From Metellina segmentata (Eukaryota > Arthropoda > Arachnida > Araneae > Tetragnathidae), in assembly GCA_947359465.1 (NCBI GenBank), contig OX375880.1:10982120-11046119 (forward strand): DNA of 64,000 nt, given 5' to 3'. This document shows positions 53,206-64,000 of the stretch, piece after piece. Made by a program: the position numbers and the translations under genes. The notes under the pieces were generated by a model. That model did no database searches. It saw nothing but the letters and a program-made list of their open reading frames with translations, and was not told where the DNA came from. How positions within the stretch are numbered: the first letter of the stretch is position 1; every line of letters starts with the position of its first letter.

Positions 53206-55689
53206 CAACATTATAAAAGTTAGTAATAATTTTTAAGAATGAAAATGACTAGTACGCATCATATATAGTGTAGGCAGAAGTATTGCTATATCTATAAAAG
53301 GGACGGAAATTTTCTGATGATAGAAAAGTTATTAGAAATATTTCATGAGAAACCAAGTTCAATATTATTCCATTTCACTATATTTTTCTAATTAAATTTT
53401 CACTTATGATATTTAGAAATATTCAACGTCATATAATCTAAATTTAAACTACTCAAAATTTCAGAAAACCTTATTTTGAAATATTTCTAACACACCATTT
53501 TTAAACGTCATCTTAATTGTAAAATATAAAAGGAAAATAGAGTGCTTAGCATTCAGAAGTAGTTATCTGTGTTCCATCATTTGTCTTAAATCCATGTCTT
53601 ATCTTTGTTAAATGCATAGTTACTCTCTTTTATAAATATACTACTTTTTACAATGTTCTTATTTTTACAATGTATTTCTGAATGTTAAGTATCACTCCTA
53701 TTACATAAACTTAAGCATGATAATGACTATATGCATCGTATAGTGTAGACAGAAATATGGTTTATATCTTTAAAAGGGACAGAAAGTTTCGATTGATAGA
53801 AAAAGGTATTAGAAATATTTCATGAGAAAAGAAGTATTTTTTATTTCACAATATTTTTCTAATTAATTTTTCTCGTGATGTTTACAAATATTGCACATAA
53901 GATATTCTAAATTTAATTCACACAAAATTATAAGAAACATTGAAATATTTCTGACAAAAACCTTATTTTTTACCACTTTGATTGCAAAATATATGTAGAA
54001 AGAAATAATGTGTTTTGGGTACTCAGAAATAATAATGTACACATGAATCTGTATTTCTATCTTTCGTACCTATCTATTTCTTATATTTTTAATGTATTCT
54101 CCTCTACTCTGATAAAAAAAAACTCCTATTGTATAAACATAACATCAAATTTGAATTATAGCTTACGAATGAGAGTGGAGGAAAATATGCAAATAATTTG
54201 TTCTAAAGATAGAGGTCTAGTCTTTATACATGAACTTAATTTGCACAAATAAAAGAAGTTATTCTATAGAAATATTTCATGAAAAACCAATTATTTTCCA
54301 TTTAATGTTTTTTTTTCCTTATTAAAGATTTCTGTTAAGATGTTTATGAAGATTGATATCATTTATTCGAAATTTAAGTTACTCAAAATTGTAAAAAAAA
54401 AAAAAAATGTTTTGGCATATATAATTTTTCAGAAATATTTCATTCTCCAAATTGTAAAATATATAAATAATAATGTGCATAGCATTCAGAAATAATTATG
54501 TAAAAATGGATGAAGATGAATAGGTCTTCCATCTTTTGTCACATCCATTTGTTATATTTCTAAATGGTATGTGTTACTCTTTATGGAAGAAAAACCATTT
54601 CTAATACACCAATCTTAAACCAAAATCCGAAGTAATAATTGAGAATGAGAATTGTTTTGCTCACATGTTTTGTGCAGATAGTTATGATTTCTATCTATTA
54701 TAGGCAAAACTTTTGAACTGATAAGAAAAGGTATTAGAACTATTTAATGAGAAACAAAATTTTCCATTTTATGATATTATTATGCATTAATTTTCTAAAA
54801 TTCTGTTGGCAAATCTTGCATTTCATTTATTCAGAAATTTAATCACTCAAAATTGTAAAACATTATTAAAGTATTTCTGACAGACCGTGCTAAATATAAC
54901 ATCAAAATTAGAAGTTATTTTCAAGAATGACAATGATAGTGCACATGATATTGCTTGAACAGATAGAAATAGGGTTGTTTGTTACTAGTTATTTGCACTG
55001 ATAAAAAAGTTCATTTTAGAAATATTTCATGAGATACCAAGTATTTTCTAATTAATATTTTTCTAATTGAGGTTTTTTTGTTATGTTAATGAATGTTGCA
55101 TATCTTGATTTCAAAATTTAAGTTACTCTGCATCTTAAGCAAATGTATTGAAATATTTCAAACAGACCTTATTTCTTCTACTCTCCTGATTAGAAATTTC
55201 AAGAACAAATCGTGTGTATTATACTCAGAAATAATAATGTACAGATGGATCGGAATTTATACTTTTTGTTTGAAGCCAATATTTTATATTTCTGAGGTGG
55301 CATGTTACTTTTAGAGAAAACAAATTTTGTGACCTAAATATTGATATTATAAGAATTACAATTCCTATACCTTTGAATAGGAATGAAGAGCAAGGGATAC
55401 ATGACTGCGAGATATGTGGTCTGTATGATCCTGTTGGAAAAATATTTTGTTGGAAAAGATGATGATGTATCGAAACATTCCATATGAAACTGATAGTTTT
55501 CCCTTTTATAATAATTTACTGTTTACTTATTTTCTGTAATGATGTACACACATGCTTTCGTTATGTTATGTGTATCATACAGTTCTCTCAATTTTTAGAT
55601 GATTCAGAATTGCAAAAATTCATTTTAAAAATTTTAGTAGAACGTAGGTCTGCCCCATTCTCGGTATTTTAAAATTTAGTTATTCTATA

Positions 55690-57315
55690 CACGCAAATGA
55701 TAATGTACAGATGGAGGTGTATTCCATCTTTATTTTAAACCTATGTGTATTTGTCTGTCTGGCAGATGACTCGTATTACTGAAATGGAGAAAAATACTTT
55801 CAATATACTATCAATATGAAAATGTACAGATGGAGGTGTAGTCCATCTTTATTTTAAACCTATGTGTATTTCTGTCTGGCAGATGACTCGTATTACTACA
55901 ATAGAGAAAAATACTTTCAATATACTATAAATATGAAAATGTACAGATGGAGGTGTAGTCCATCTTTATTTTATGTGTATTTTTCTGTCTGGCAGATGAC
56001 TTGTATTACTGCAATAAATAAAAATACTTTCAATGTACTACATGAAAATGTACAGATGGAGGCGTAGTCCATCTTTATTTTAAACCTATGTGTATTTGTC
56101 TGTCTGGCAGATGACTCGTATTACTGAAATGGAGAAAAATACTTTCAATATACTATCAATATGAAAATGTACAGATGGAGGTGTAGTCCATCTTTATTTT
56201 AAACCTATGTGTATTTCTGTCTGGCAGATGACTCGTATTACTACAATAGAGAAAAATACTTTCAATATACTATAAATATGAAAATGTACAGATGGAGGTG
56301 TAGTCCATCTTTATTTTATGTGTATTTTTCTGTCTGGCAGATGACTTGTATTACTGCAATAAAAAAAAATACTTTCAATGTACTACATGAAAATGTACAG
56401 ATGGAGGTGTATTCCATCTTTATTTTAAACCTATGTGTATTTGTCTGTCTGGCAGATGACTCGTATTACTGAAATGGAGAAAAATACTTTCAATATACTA
56501 TCAATATGAAAATGTACAGATGGAGGTGTAGTCCATCTTTATTTTAAACCTATGTGTATTTCTGTCTGGCAGATGACTCGTATTACTACAATAGAGAAAA
56601 ATACTTTCAATATACTATAAATATGAAAATGTACAGATGGAGGTGTAGTCCATCTTTATTTTATGTGTATTTTTCTGTCTGGCAGATGACTTGTATTACT
56701 GCAATAAATAAAAATACTTTCAATGTACTACATGAAAATGTACAGATGGAGGCGTAGTCCATCTTTATTTTAAACCTATGTGTGTTTTTCTGTCTGGTAG
56801 ATGACTAGTATTACTCCAATAGAGGAAAATACTATAAATATGAAAATAACTTCTATACACGCAAATGATAATGTACGGATGGACGTGTATTTCATCTTTA
56901 TTATTAACCTATGCGTATTTGTGTCAGTCAAATGACTCTGATTACTCCAACAAAAAAAAAGGACTTTCAATATACTATAAATATGAAAATGTACAGATGG
57001 AGGTGTAGTCCATCTTTATTTTAAACCTATGTGTGTTTTTCTGTCTGGCAGATGACTCGTATTACTCCAATACAGGAAAATACTATAAGTATGAAACTGT
57101 ACAGATGGAGGTGTAGTCCATCTTTATTATTAACCTATGTGTATTTGTGTCAGTCAAACGACTCTTATTACTCCAATAGAGGAAAATACTATAAGTATGA
57201 AAATGTACAGATGGAGGTGTATTCCATCTCTATTTAAAACCTATGTGTATTGTCTGGCAAATGCCTCATATTTCTCCAATAGAGAAAAATACTTTCACCA
57301 TATAAATATGAACAT
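55690..57315. repeat. Satellite array (right copy) with 345-bp higher-order period
   Basis: The same monomer as at the left end, but from about 55745 to 56770 it is organised as a three-monomer unit repeating every 345 bp; equivalent points lie at 55864, 56209 and 56554. One monomer lacks the TAAACC segment and reads TGTACTACATGAAAATG, one has ACTATCAATATG, and one is standard. The distal part is irregular and has one more monomer than the left array. It continues directly from the diverged ~450-bp units on its left. Confidence 0.95.
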
Positions 57316-57804
57316 TATATTAAGTAGGTGTTGTAATCCTTAACACTGAATGTAGAAAGTACATATCTGTTGCAAAGATAGATATGAAGTCATTATGTAT
57401 TGAAATTAAATTTTCTATACTGCAAAAAGTTATACATCGAAATTTTTCGGGACATTCGAAGTATTTTGTATACTTTATAAAAGTTTTTTCGATAACCAAT
57501 TTTTTGTAACTACGCGTGAACATGGTATATTTATTCTACATTTTTGAAAACAATTCAGAGTATTCATTACAATGTAGTAATGAATACTCTCAAGGAAACA
57601 TCATATAGTAGGAAATATCATATATACTTGAATTCTATGCTTTTTAAAATTTGAAAATTAATAGTTACATTGTGTAGTGTTGTATTTAAATTAAGTGTGA
57701 TAATTCACAGATGGTGTACTTCATACATCTTAACAGTTTTTCGGAACTGTCTTAATACTCTCTTAGAATAGAGAAGGTTTCTACAAACCTTCCTGATTGT
57801 TATA

Positions 57805-58506
57805 GACGAGGTATCTCGTCATTAGCTCAGACCAGATCTTGATGGACGAGATATCTCGTCAATAGAAAACTGACCAGGTATTGATCTTGTCATGATCAAA
57901 ATATTGACCATTTCGTGATTACGAGATATATCGTCATTACGGAAATCGGTCAAATCTTGATGAACGAGATATCTCGTCGAAACCACTCGGTGGAATAATA
58001 TGAATTAAAAAGAATGTTTCGTAATAATGGGAACATATTTGACTCATCATGAATGCATACAAATTTTAATGATTCAAAATATGCATATAAATGATGTGTA
58101 TTCCTGCTATATTCTGAAAAGTTATCTTTAAACTGAAGAGTAAAGTACTCATGGATAGTGTACTAATGGATTTGTATTCCATTTATTCTTTCAAGTCAGT
58201 ATTTACTGTTGGTTTTACAGTCCGTCTGAGAAAAAAAGAAGTGCATCTAGTACAGTTGTCAAATCATTCAAAGAGGAATATACAAATGCATTACAATTGC
58301 AATGGTGTTAAAGATGCTAATATTAAGAAGTAATAATATTAAGAAATCCTTTAGCCCGGCCTGGTGGTTATCTCGTTGAAGGTATCTGTCACTAACAAAT
58401 CTGAACACATATTGTTCTCACAATCATAAAAATATCTACATTATATTGATGACGAGATATCTCGTCATTATCAAAATGGGAATCTTAAATGATAAGATAT
58501 TTCGTC
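57805..58506. repeat. Cluster of 16-bp palindromes, right copy
   Basis: Same palindromes and spacers as at 1805-2506, shifted by 56000. All six sites are retained unchanged. Confidence 0.85.
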
Positions 58507-59771
58507 AAAATCTCTTGGAAGGCTAAAATATTTCCTGAAACTAATAACTTTGGTTTATAATATATTTTTTGTTTGGCATGGTATTTTGTTTGTTATTTTG
58601 TTTAAAATGGAAAAGGTCCTTGGTTAAACGGTTTCTTAAAAACTGGCATTTCGTTGGAAATTTTCTTGAAAAGATACTGTCTGATTTAATTAAAATATCC
58701 CAACGAATAAATTATTCTGATCATTTCACATTCTTAGTAAGACTGGTCGTCTTACACTCAAAAGTTTACCGAAGAACTTTTGGAACGCACTTCTCTTATG
58801 TAACTACTCTGGAAGGAAGGGGAAATAAAGATGCTTCCAATTCATCCTTTTAAATGTTAAATCTGAACTCTATTCATTTCAACCTTTATGGAAATTTCTC
58901 TAATTACCAAAGCACACATTCTAATAAATGCGTTTGAGATTACATTTTTATAGCTTACACAATTCACAAAATTAATAGCGAATTAAAACTTCTTTTTCGA
59001 AATAGAACGCTTAATCAATTTTGAAAGTTGAAAAGGGTCGCATTTCTTTATGAAAAACTTAGTTACCTTTTTTATGGGGAACGTTAATGTTGGTGAAACT
59101 GCATTATATTTAATTCAATTTTCCAATTCCTTCATGTAACTGTTGCTGTTGTTTTTAAGTTTTACCTCGCTTTTTGTAACAATAGCAGTTCAAAGTAATC
59201 TACACCCAGCAATTTTGTTTGCTTATTAATGAGGTATTTGGTTTGATATGATTCTTTATAAGTTTCAATGTGTGATCAATCAAAATTCGTACTAATCGCT
59301 TGAATTGCATTAAAAGTCGTTAATTTCTAAATTTTGCGTTCTTCATGTTTGATTTTTTTTTAAATTTTATAATATTCTTAAGTTATCTGCTTTGATTAGA
59401 AATTTTTCTAATCCTTTTTTTTATTTTGGAATGTCTTCGTGCATAGTTATTTCTTTTGTTTTGAGTTCTTGAAAATGTTTTTGATTAAAAGGTTTCTAAT
59501 TTATTTGACGTCTGAGCACTTTTCAAGGCCGTTTTCAAAGGGAAGGCACGCATGAATTGAACTATCCACAAAGTATGCAAAAAGAAAAACAAACTGCACG
59601 CGAAAATGCACTGAAGCTAATAAATCAATCAAATCGATCAATTTATCACACTCGACTCGGTGGGTTTGCCTACTGCACTAATAACCTGCGAGCTGTAAGT
59701 GGTACAGGAGCGTTTTCTCACTGGATGTATTCCTCTCTTTTGTCCGTAAATATTTCTTTTTTTGCGTGTAA

Positions 59772-59920
59772 GTTTAGAGAGTGGGGTGCTAGCTCAGATT
59801 CTGCGAGACAGAGCGAGATCTTGATTTAGTTTTAAGGGACATTGTTCTAGGACCATTCCCATCGGCATTGATCCCGGATCGTCGCATTTAGGCCGTTTTG
59901 ATGCTCCAGTGCGTCGTTTT
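59772..59920 (+). mobile_element. SINE body fragment, right copy
   Basis: Right-hand copy of the decayed SINE body at 3770-3918, in the same orientation. Confidence 0.7.
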
Positions 59921-61143
59921 TAAACTTTAATAATCTACTTGCCTACATTGTTGTGTGTACTTCACTTGAAATCATGTGTCGCAACTCGACCTTAGAAAAT
60001 GTGACCCATAAATTATAATTATTATAAATAATAAATTATACTTTTTATTGATTAGATTATTGAACCGTATATTTATTTTTACCGGTTTTTTTTTCATCCT
60101 GCACTCGGCGCAGCTTGTACGTCTTTGAACCCAACCAACATTCCTGACTTCAGAAAGATTCAAACTTACCTACCATTTTGACGCATGGTTAACAGTACGC
60201 AAAACACGATACATTTGAAAATATAACTCCATTTTCGCGCAGTTATCGAAGTTGTATAGGTACATGAAAGTTTAATAACTTGATACCTTTAAATACGTGC
60301 TTCCGTTGTAAGTGAAGCCAATCATACGGTTTATAGGTCGGGGTTCTGGATCCTGGATAGGAAGGTACCTTGGTCCAAATCTGGAGTAAGGCATGGATGT
60401 TTGTCCGTCTAGAACGAGCGTGTGGTCTATCTGTAAACGATTTGCGCCTGGAATGTGTGGTATATGCATCTGAGGTATAACGTGAATCCAACCCCCTGGT
60501 GTACCAGGATAACGAAAAGTGGTTAAGCATTCGAAGAAATAATTGTGTTTAGTAAAGTATATTTTAGCGGTAGCAAATAATTTGAATTCAAAGTATTTGA
60601 CATTACCGTAAGATTTCAACAGACTCCCAAGTGCTACTATCGATTTTGATTTTTCTCAAATACTAGCCACACCGTTGCCCGTGACAGTTCTTTTTGTGGG
60701 GTCAGGTGTGACCAATGCACGCTGACGCTTGCCAACCCCCGGTGATTGCTACGTATCCCCACAGGCAGCGCCATGGCCTCGAAATGGCTATTATCAACAA
60801 CGTAAATCAAACCACTCTAGAATCGGAAAAACTTGGTATTTTTTCCCCAAGACATTATACGAAAAACGCTTGTGACGCCAGCGGTTGAAAATCGCAAAAT
60901 CCTCTTCTTCAATGACTTTACTTTCCGGAGAGGACAAAAGGTGAAAAAACTAATAAATTAATAAAAAAAATATACTAGATTAAATTTTAAAATTCGGGCG
61001 CTACACAAAAGTTACAAAAAATTAGGACTACCTGTGTGCAAAATTTCATTATTGTAAGTACCATAGATTCGTCAGGACTCTGCGTACAGAGAAACACTTC
61101 CTTTTATAATAATCGAAACAGGAAAAACATCTGTTCATGTCCT

Positions 61144-61385
61144 AATCTATCTTGGTGTTGCAGTGGGTATGTCCACTGCTCTAGTTGTAGGTGACACAGG
61201 TTCGATTCCTTCCTGGGTGTCTTTCTTTCTTCTGTGCTAGTAAAACCACTTGTGTGTTTGCCCATTACTTGATCTTGTCTGTCTTGTGTTAGGCACAGGA
61301 TGGCCAAATATGACCCGTGAGCCTCCCCTAATATTCCCTTTGTCTCAATGTTACAAGTGGGGAGAATATGGGGTTACTGGCTGTG
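61144..61385 (+). mobile_element. Third tRNA-like SINE family, right copy
   Basis: Same element as at 5148-5390. This copy keeps the intact B box CAGGTTCGATTCC, where the left copy reads CATGTTCGATTCC. Confidence 0.5.
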
Positions 61386-61390
61386 GGTAG

Positions 61391-61675
61391 TAATTTTAAT
61401 TAACGTCGTGCTGGAGCAACACAACGGGCTATTGACGAGGGTTCTGGATCAATCCCTAAGGGAAAGATCCGAGGACAACACCACGTCATTTTGAACCACG
61501 GTCAGATGACGAAGCAACAGACGAGTTGGCACCCAACTCTCCAAACTTCGGCGCCAACGTGATCACATTTAAAACCGCGACAGATTTAACGTGCACCATC
61601 CCCCTTTGTAAAAGACTGTATGTTGGATTCGAACTCGCAACCGTTACTCTTCCAACCGAGCCACCGCAGTTCCGG
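61391..61675 (-). mobile_element. SINE, A-type head, right copy
   Basis: Right-hand copy of the SINE at 5396-5680, differing by an occasional base (GACGAGGG for GACGATGG). Confidence 0.82.
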
Positions 61676-63368
61676 TTACTGCTGTGAGGGATGAGGGTGC
61701 AAGAAGTGATATCGGGATTTGAGTTGTTTACCTCCTCCTTCTGGAAGTATCGTCACCGGAATTTGGTAACAACATGTTGAGTTGCTTTCCTTTGACCGTA
61801 TGAAATATCGGGAAGACGCGATGGGATTAGTTCTGTTGACGTGGAATCTCTCGTTGACTCTCGCAGTATCTGCGGTCCAAACGACCTATCCCGTCGTTCT
61901 CGAGTTAAATTCAACTTCTGGAAATCATAACCACCTCTTTTTTTTCATTACAAATTATATTTGAATAAATGTGAATGCAAACAGTTCCAAAAGACTAATG
62001 ATTTTGTTTTTTCTCCTGCTGCCATTCTGGATCCATTGGAATGAGATCTTCTATTGGATTGGGGGAGGTTTAAACAGAACGGCAGAAAACGACGAGGAGA
62101 AAGAAGTCTAAAGAACGTGTTCGATTTGAAGCACACACAGGTGAGTGAAGAAACTTGTTTGAATTCTGTTTAATGCAATATGAAAGTGAGAACTGTTTAA
62201 CTTTTACTCTGCCGCATACAGAGAATTGTTACCACTAAAATTTCGTTTACACCAGCGGCATAGTATTGATATGTGTACGGTGGATGTTATCCCCCTTTTA
62301 AATGACGCAGGCATCAATCACTATTTACCAGCTGTCAGCGAATGACCGAGATGATGCCTCCTTTTGTTCGTTACCCTACCCTGTAAACTGTGAGGTGTGA
62401 ACGCTTTAAGGAAAAGGCAGAAGGTCACTTCGGTGATTCTCTAGCGCCAAACGATACACCACTCAATACTATGAAAGGAAAGCGTCAGTCGTAATTGCTA
62501 CTCAAGGATCCATCGCTCAAGTTAGGCAATTAGGTATGGGGGTCGGACATGCAGGCGAAAGAGCCATTCCTGGAGACGATTGAAAAATCTTAGTACCGCA
62601 GCATAAAGGTTGAGACATCGGTTGCCAACTGGTGTCCGCGAGAAAATTTTGGTGGTCTGCAGATATATATGGACGTTATATGAATTTTTTTATTTTCCAT
62701 AAATAAAAAAACAAAAATAATATTCTAAGATAGCAATTTGAGCAGGAATAAAACTAAAATCCAGTCATCCTCATCGAGACCTCTTTTGACTCTCCATACA
62801 AAGTAAATACCCATTGCTAAGAATGAATGAAATAATGAATTGTCATTGCTTTTTCATTCAGAGTTAGATTATGATTCTATTTTCAACAACATATTTGTGC
62901 GGAAAGATATTTTTATCTGTCACAGCAATTAAAACTCGGCATCGATCTCGGCTTGAAATAAATACGACTCTCCGTCTTTCAAAATGTCAATGGAGTCAAA
63001 AATCCAGAAACTTCTTTCAAACAAGCAGGGACAAATATCACATTAAAAATGTGCAATGCTTAAATAAATGTGTAGTCTGGCTTAGACACACACGGACTTA
63101 ACATGTTTTCAGAAACATCTGAAAAAACCGACCTCTCGGTTCCTACGCCACGTACACACCTTCGTAAGCTAACTCTTTCTAATTAAATGTTCTCGATCAG
63201 TAAAGATAAACAATGTCATGTTGACGGTGCTGCCCTCTATTCCTTCTGTGAGACATTAATTACATCATTACTACCGTAGTAGTAATGATGTAGTAGTAAC
63301 GATGATGTAGTAGTAGTTTAGTAGAGTAGCTTGCTGAATAACCCATCATTGCTCGGGTTTGAAATATG

Positions 63369-63808
63369 ACCGCGACATTTTCCTGTATTAACTCAAAAAT
63401 ATACAAACTCTGTAGAACGTGTTTCCTACCGCGACATTTCCCTGTGTTAACTCAAAAATATACAAACTCTGTAGAACGTGTTTCCTACCGCGACATTTTC
63501 CTGTATTAATTCAAAAATATACAAACTCTGTAGAACGTGTTTCCTACCGCGACATTTTCCTGTATTAATTCAAAAATATACAAACTCTGTAGAACGTGTT
63601 TCCTACCGCGACATTTTCCTGTATTAATTCAAAAATATAAAAACTCTGTAGAACGTGTTTCCTACCGCGACATTTCCCTGTGTTAACTCAAAAATATACA
63701 AACTCTGTAGAACGTGTTTCCTACCGCGACATTTTCCTGTATTAACTCAAAAATATACAAACTCTGTAGAACGTGTTTCCTACCGCGACATTTCCCTGTG
63801 TTAACTCA
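63369..63808. repeat. 59-bp tandem array, seven full units (right copy)
   Basis: Units start every 59 bp from 63369 to 63723, with the diverged terminal unit at 63782. It has two fewer units than the left copy. One unit carries ATATAAAAACTC. Confidence 0.97.
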
Positions 63809-64000
63809 TACACAAACGCTGTTGAAAGTGTTTTCTTATCCATGTCCATTTATTGCAGAAAAAAAACCTTTATATTTCAAAATGGGGGGGATTCCAGGGG
63901 CACTATTAGAGGACTACCTGTGTGCCAATTTCCATGGCTACAGATTGGTCTGAAAACAGGAAAGAAATGGTCTGTTTTCCCACAGAGTTCTAAAGTGTAA

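Larger units (their letters stand above)
49340..55690. repeat. Array of ~12 diverged ~410-480-bp units
   Basis: Each unit runs, in order: AGAATGAGAATGAT, a short hairpin around AGATAG, AAAAGGTATTAGAAATATTT, CATGAGAAACCAAGTATTTT, TGATGTTTACAAATATTGCA, AAATTTAAATCACTCAAAAT, GAAATATTTCTGACAGACC, GTACTCAGAAATAATAATGT, ACAGATGGATCTG, CATTTCTTATATTTCTTAAA. The GGATCTG point falls near 49985, 50397, 50838, 51600, 52055, 52755, 53565, 54045, 54515, 55250 and 55700. The long gaps are explained by three inserted MITEs, except 54515-55250, where a unit is partly deleted. Direct orientation throughout. No coding capacity. Confidence 0.87.
57320..64000. repeat. Right member of the duplicated block
   Basis: Same content and order as 1320-8121, cut off by the window end. 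Differences include two fewer 59-bp monomers, GTAGAGTAG instead of GTAGTAG near 63325, and single-base changes such as CTTGG for CTAGG near 58515. The matching satellite arrays just left of both blocks differ far more than the blocks do. Confidence 0.97.

Noticed and set aside
55864..56757. Repeated 67-87-codon frames in the satellite
   Set aside because: They repeat because the higher-order unit is 345 bp, a multiple of three. The frames have no motif and shift in the left array.
1..64000. Circular molecule of ~56 kb read past its start
   Set aside because: The two ends differ by scattered substitutions, unit counts and satellite organisation, and the content is nuclear (spliced gene, SINEs). 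Tandem duplication or haplotype duplication fits better.

Overview
This is AT-rich, intron- and transposon-laden eukaryotic DNA. Mariner/Tc1, hAT (ZBED5-like), CR1-like and RNase H-bearing LINEs, Ty3/gypsy and tRNA-derived SINEs all occur together. That mix points to an invertebrate animal, most likely an arthropod and possibly a chelicerate; I cannot name the species. Most open frames over 60 codons are chance or repeat-derived.

The one convincing host gene is on the minus strand from 36813 to 25395. Ten small exons can be joined by hand with canonical GT/AG junctions and agreeing phases. They encode about 266 residues that are almost entirely a RasGEF (CDC25-homology) domain. It has an ATG in good context, an upstream in-frame stop, and a poly(A) signal after the stop. 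Its introns hold an 802-bp inverted-repeat element, a 1149-bp hAT element with a perfect target duplication, several SINEs, a palindrome cluster and a local duplication.

Layout: 1-1320 is a 117-bp satellite array. 1320-8120 is a repeat-rich flank with a cluster of 16-bp palindromes and a 59-bp tandem array. 8.1-25 kb is a graveyard of mobile elements: nested SINEs, an ATCGAT-rich hAT MITE, a decayed arthropod TE protein, mariner, CR1, a long-arm foldback element, and a hAT transposase interrupted by a SINE head and a Harbinger piece. 25.4-36.8 kb is the RasGEF gene. 37.8-39.5 kb is a broken Ty3/gypsy element. 40.4-44.7 kb is SINE-rich and includes a tandem SINE triplet. 48.3-49.2 kb is a 5'-truncated LINE. 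49.3-55.7 kb is an array of old, diverged ~450-bp units carrying three MITE insertions. This array grades into a second satellite array (55.7-57.3 kb) with a 345-bp higher-order period. 57.3-64.0 kb repeats 1.3-8.1 kb almost exactly, about 56 kb downstream.

The near-identical ends mean either a recent ~56-kb tandem duplication or two haplotypes placed in tandem by the assembly. The most distinctive material is the compact RasGEF gene, the apparent birth of a satellite from an older repeat unit, and a SINE family that joins two different tRNA-like heads to one body.
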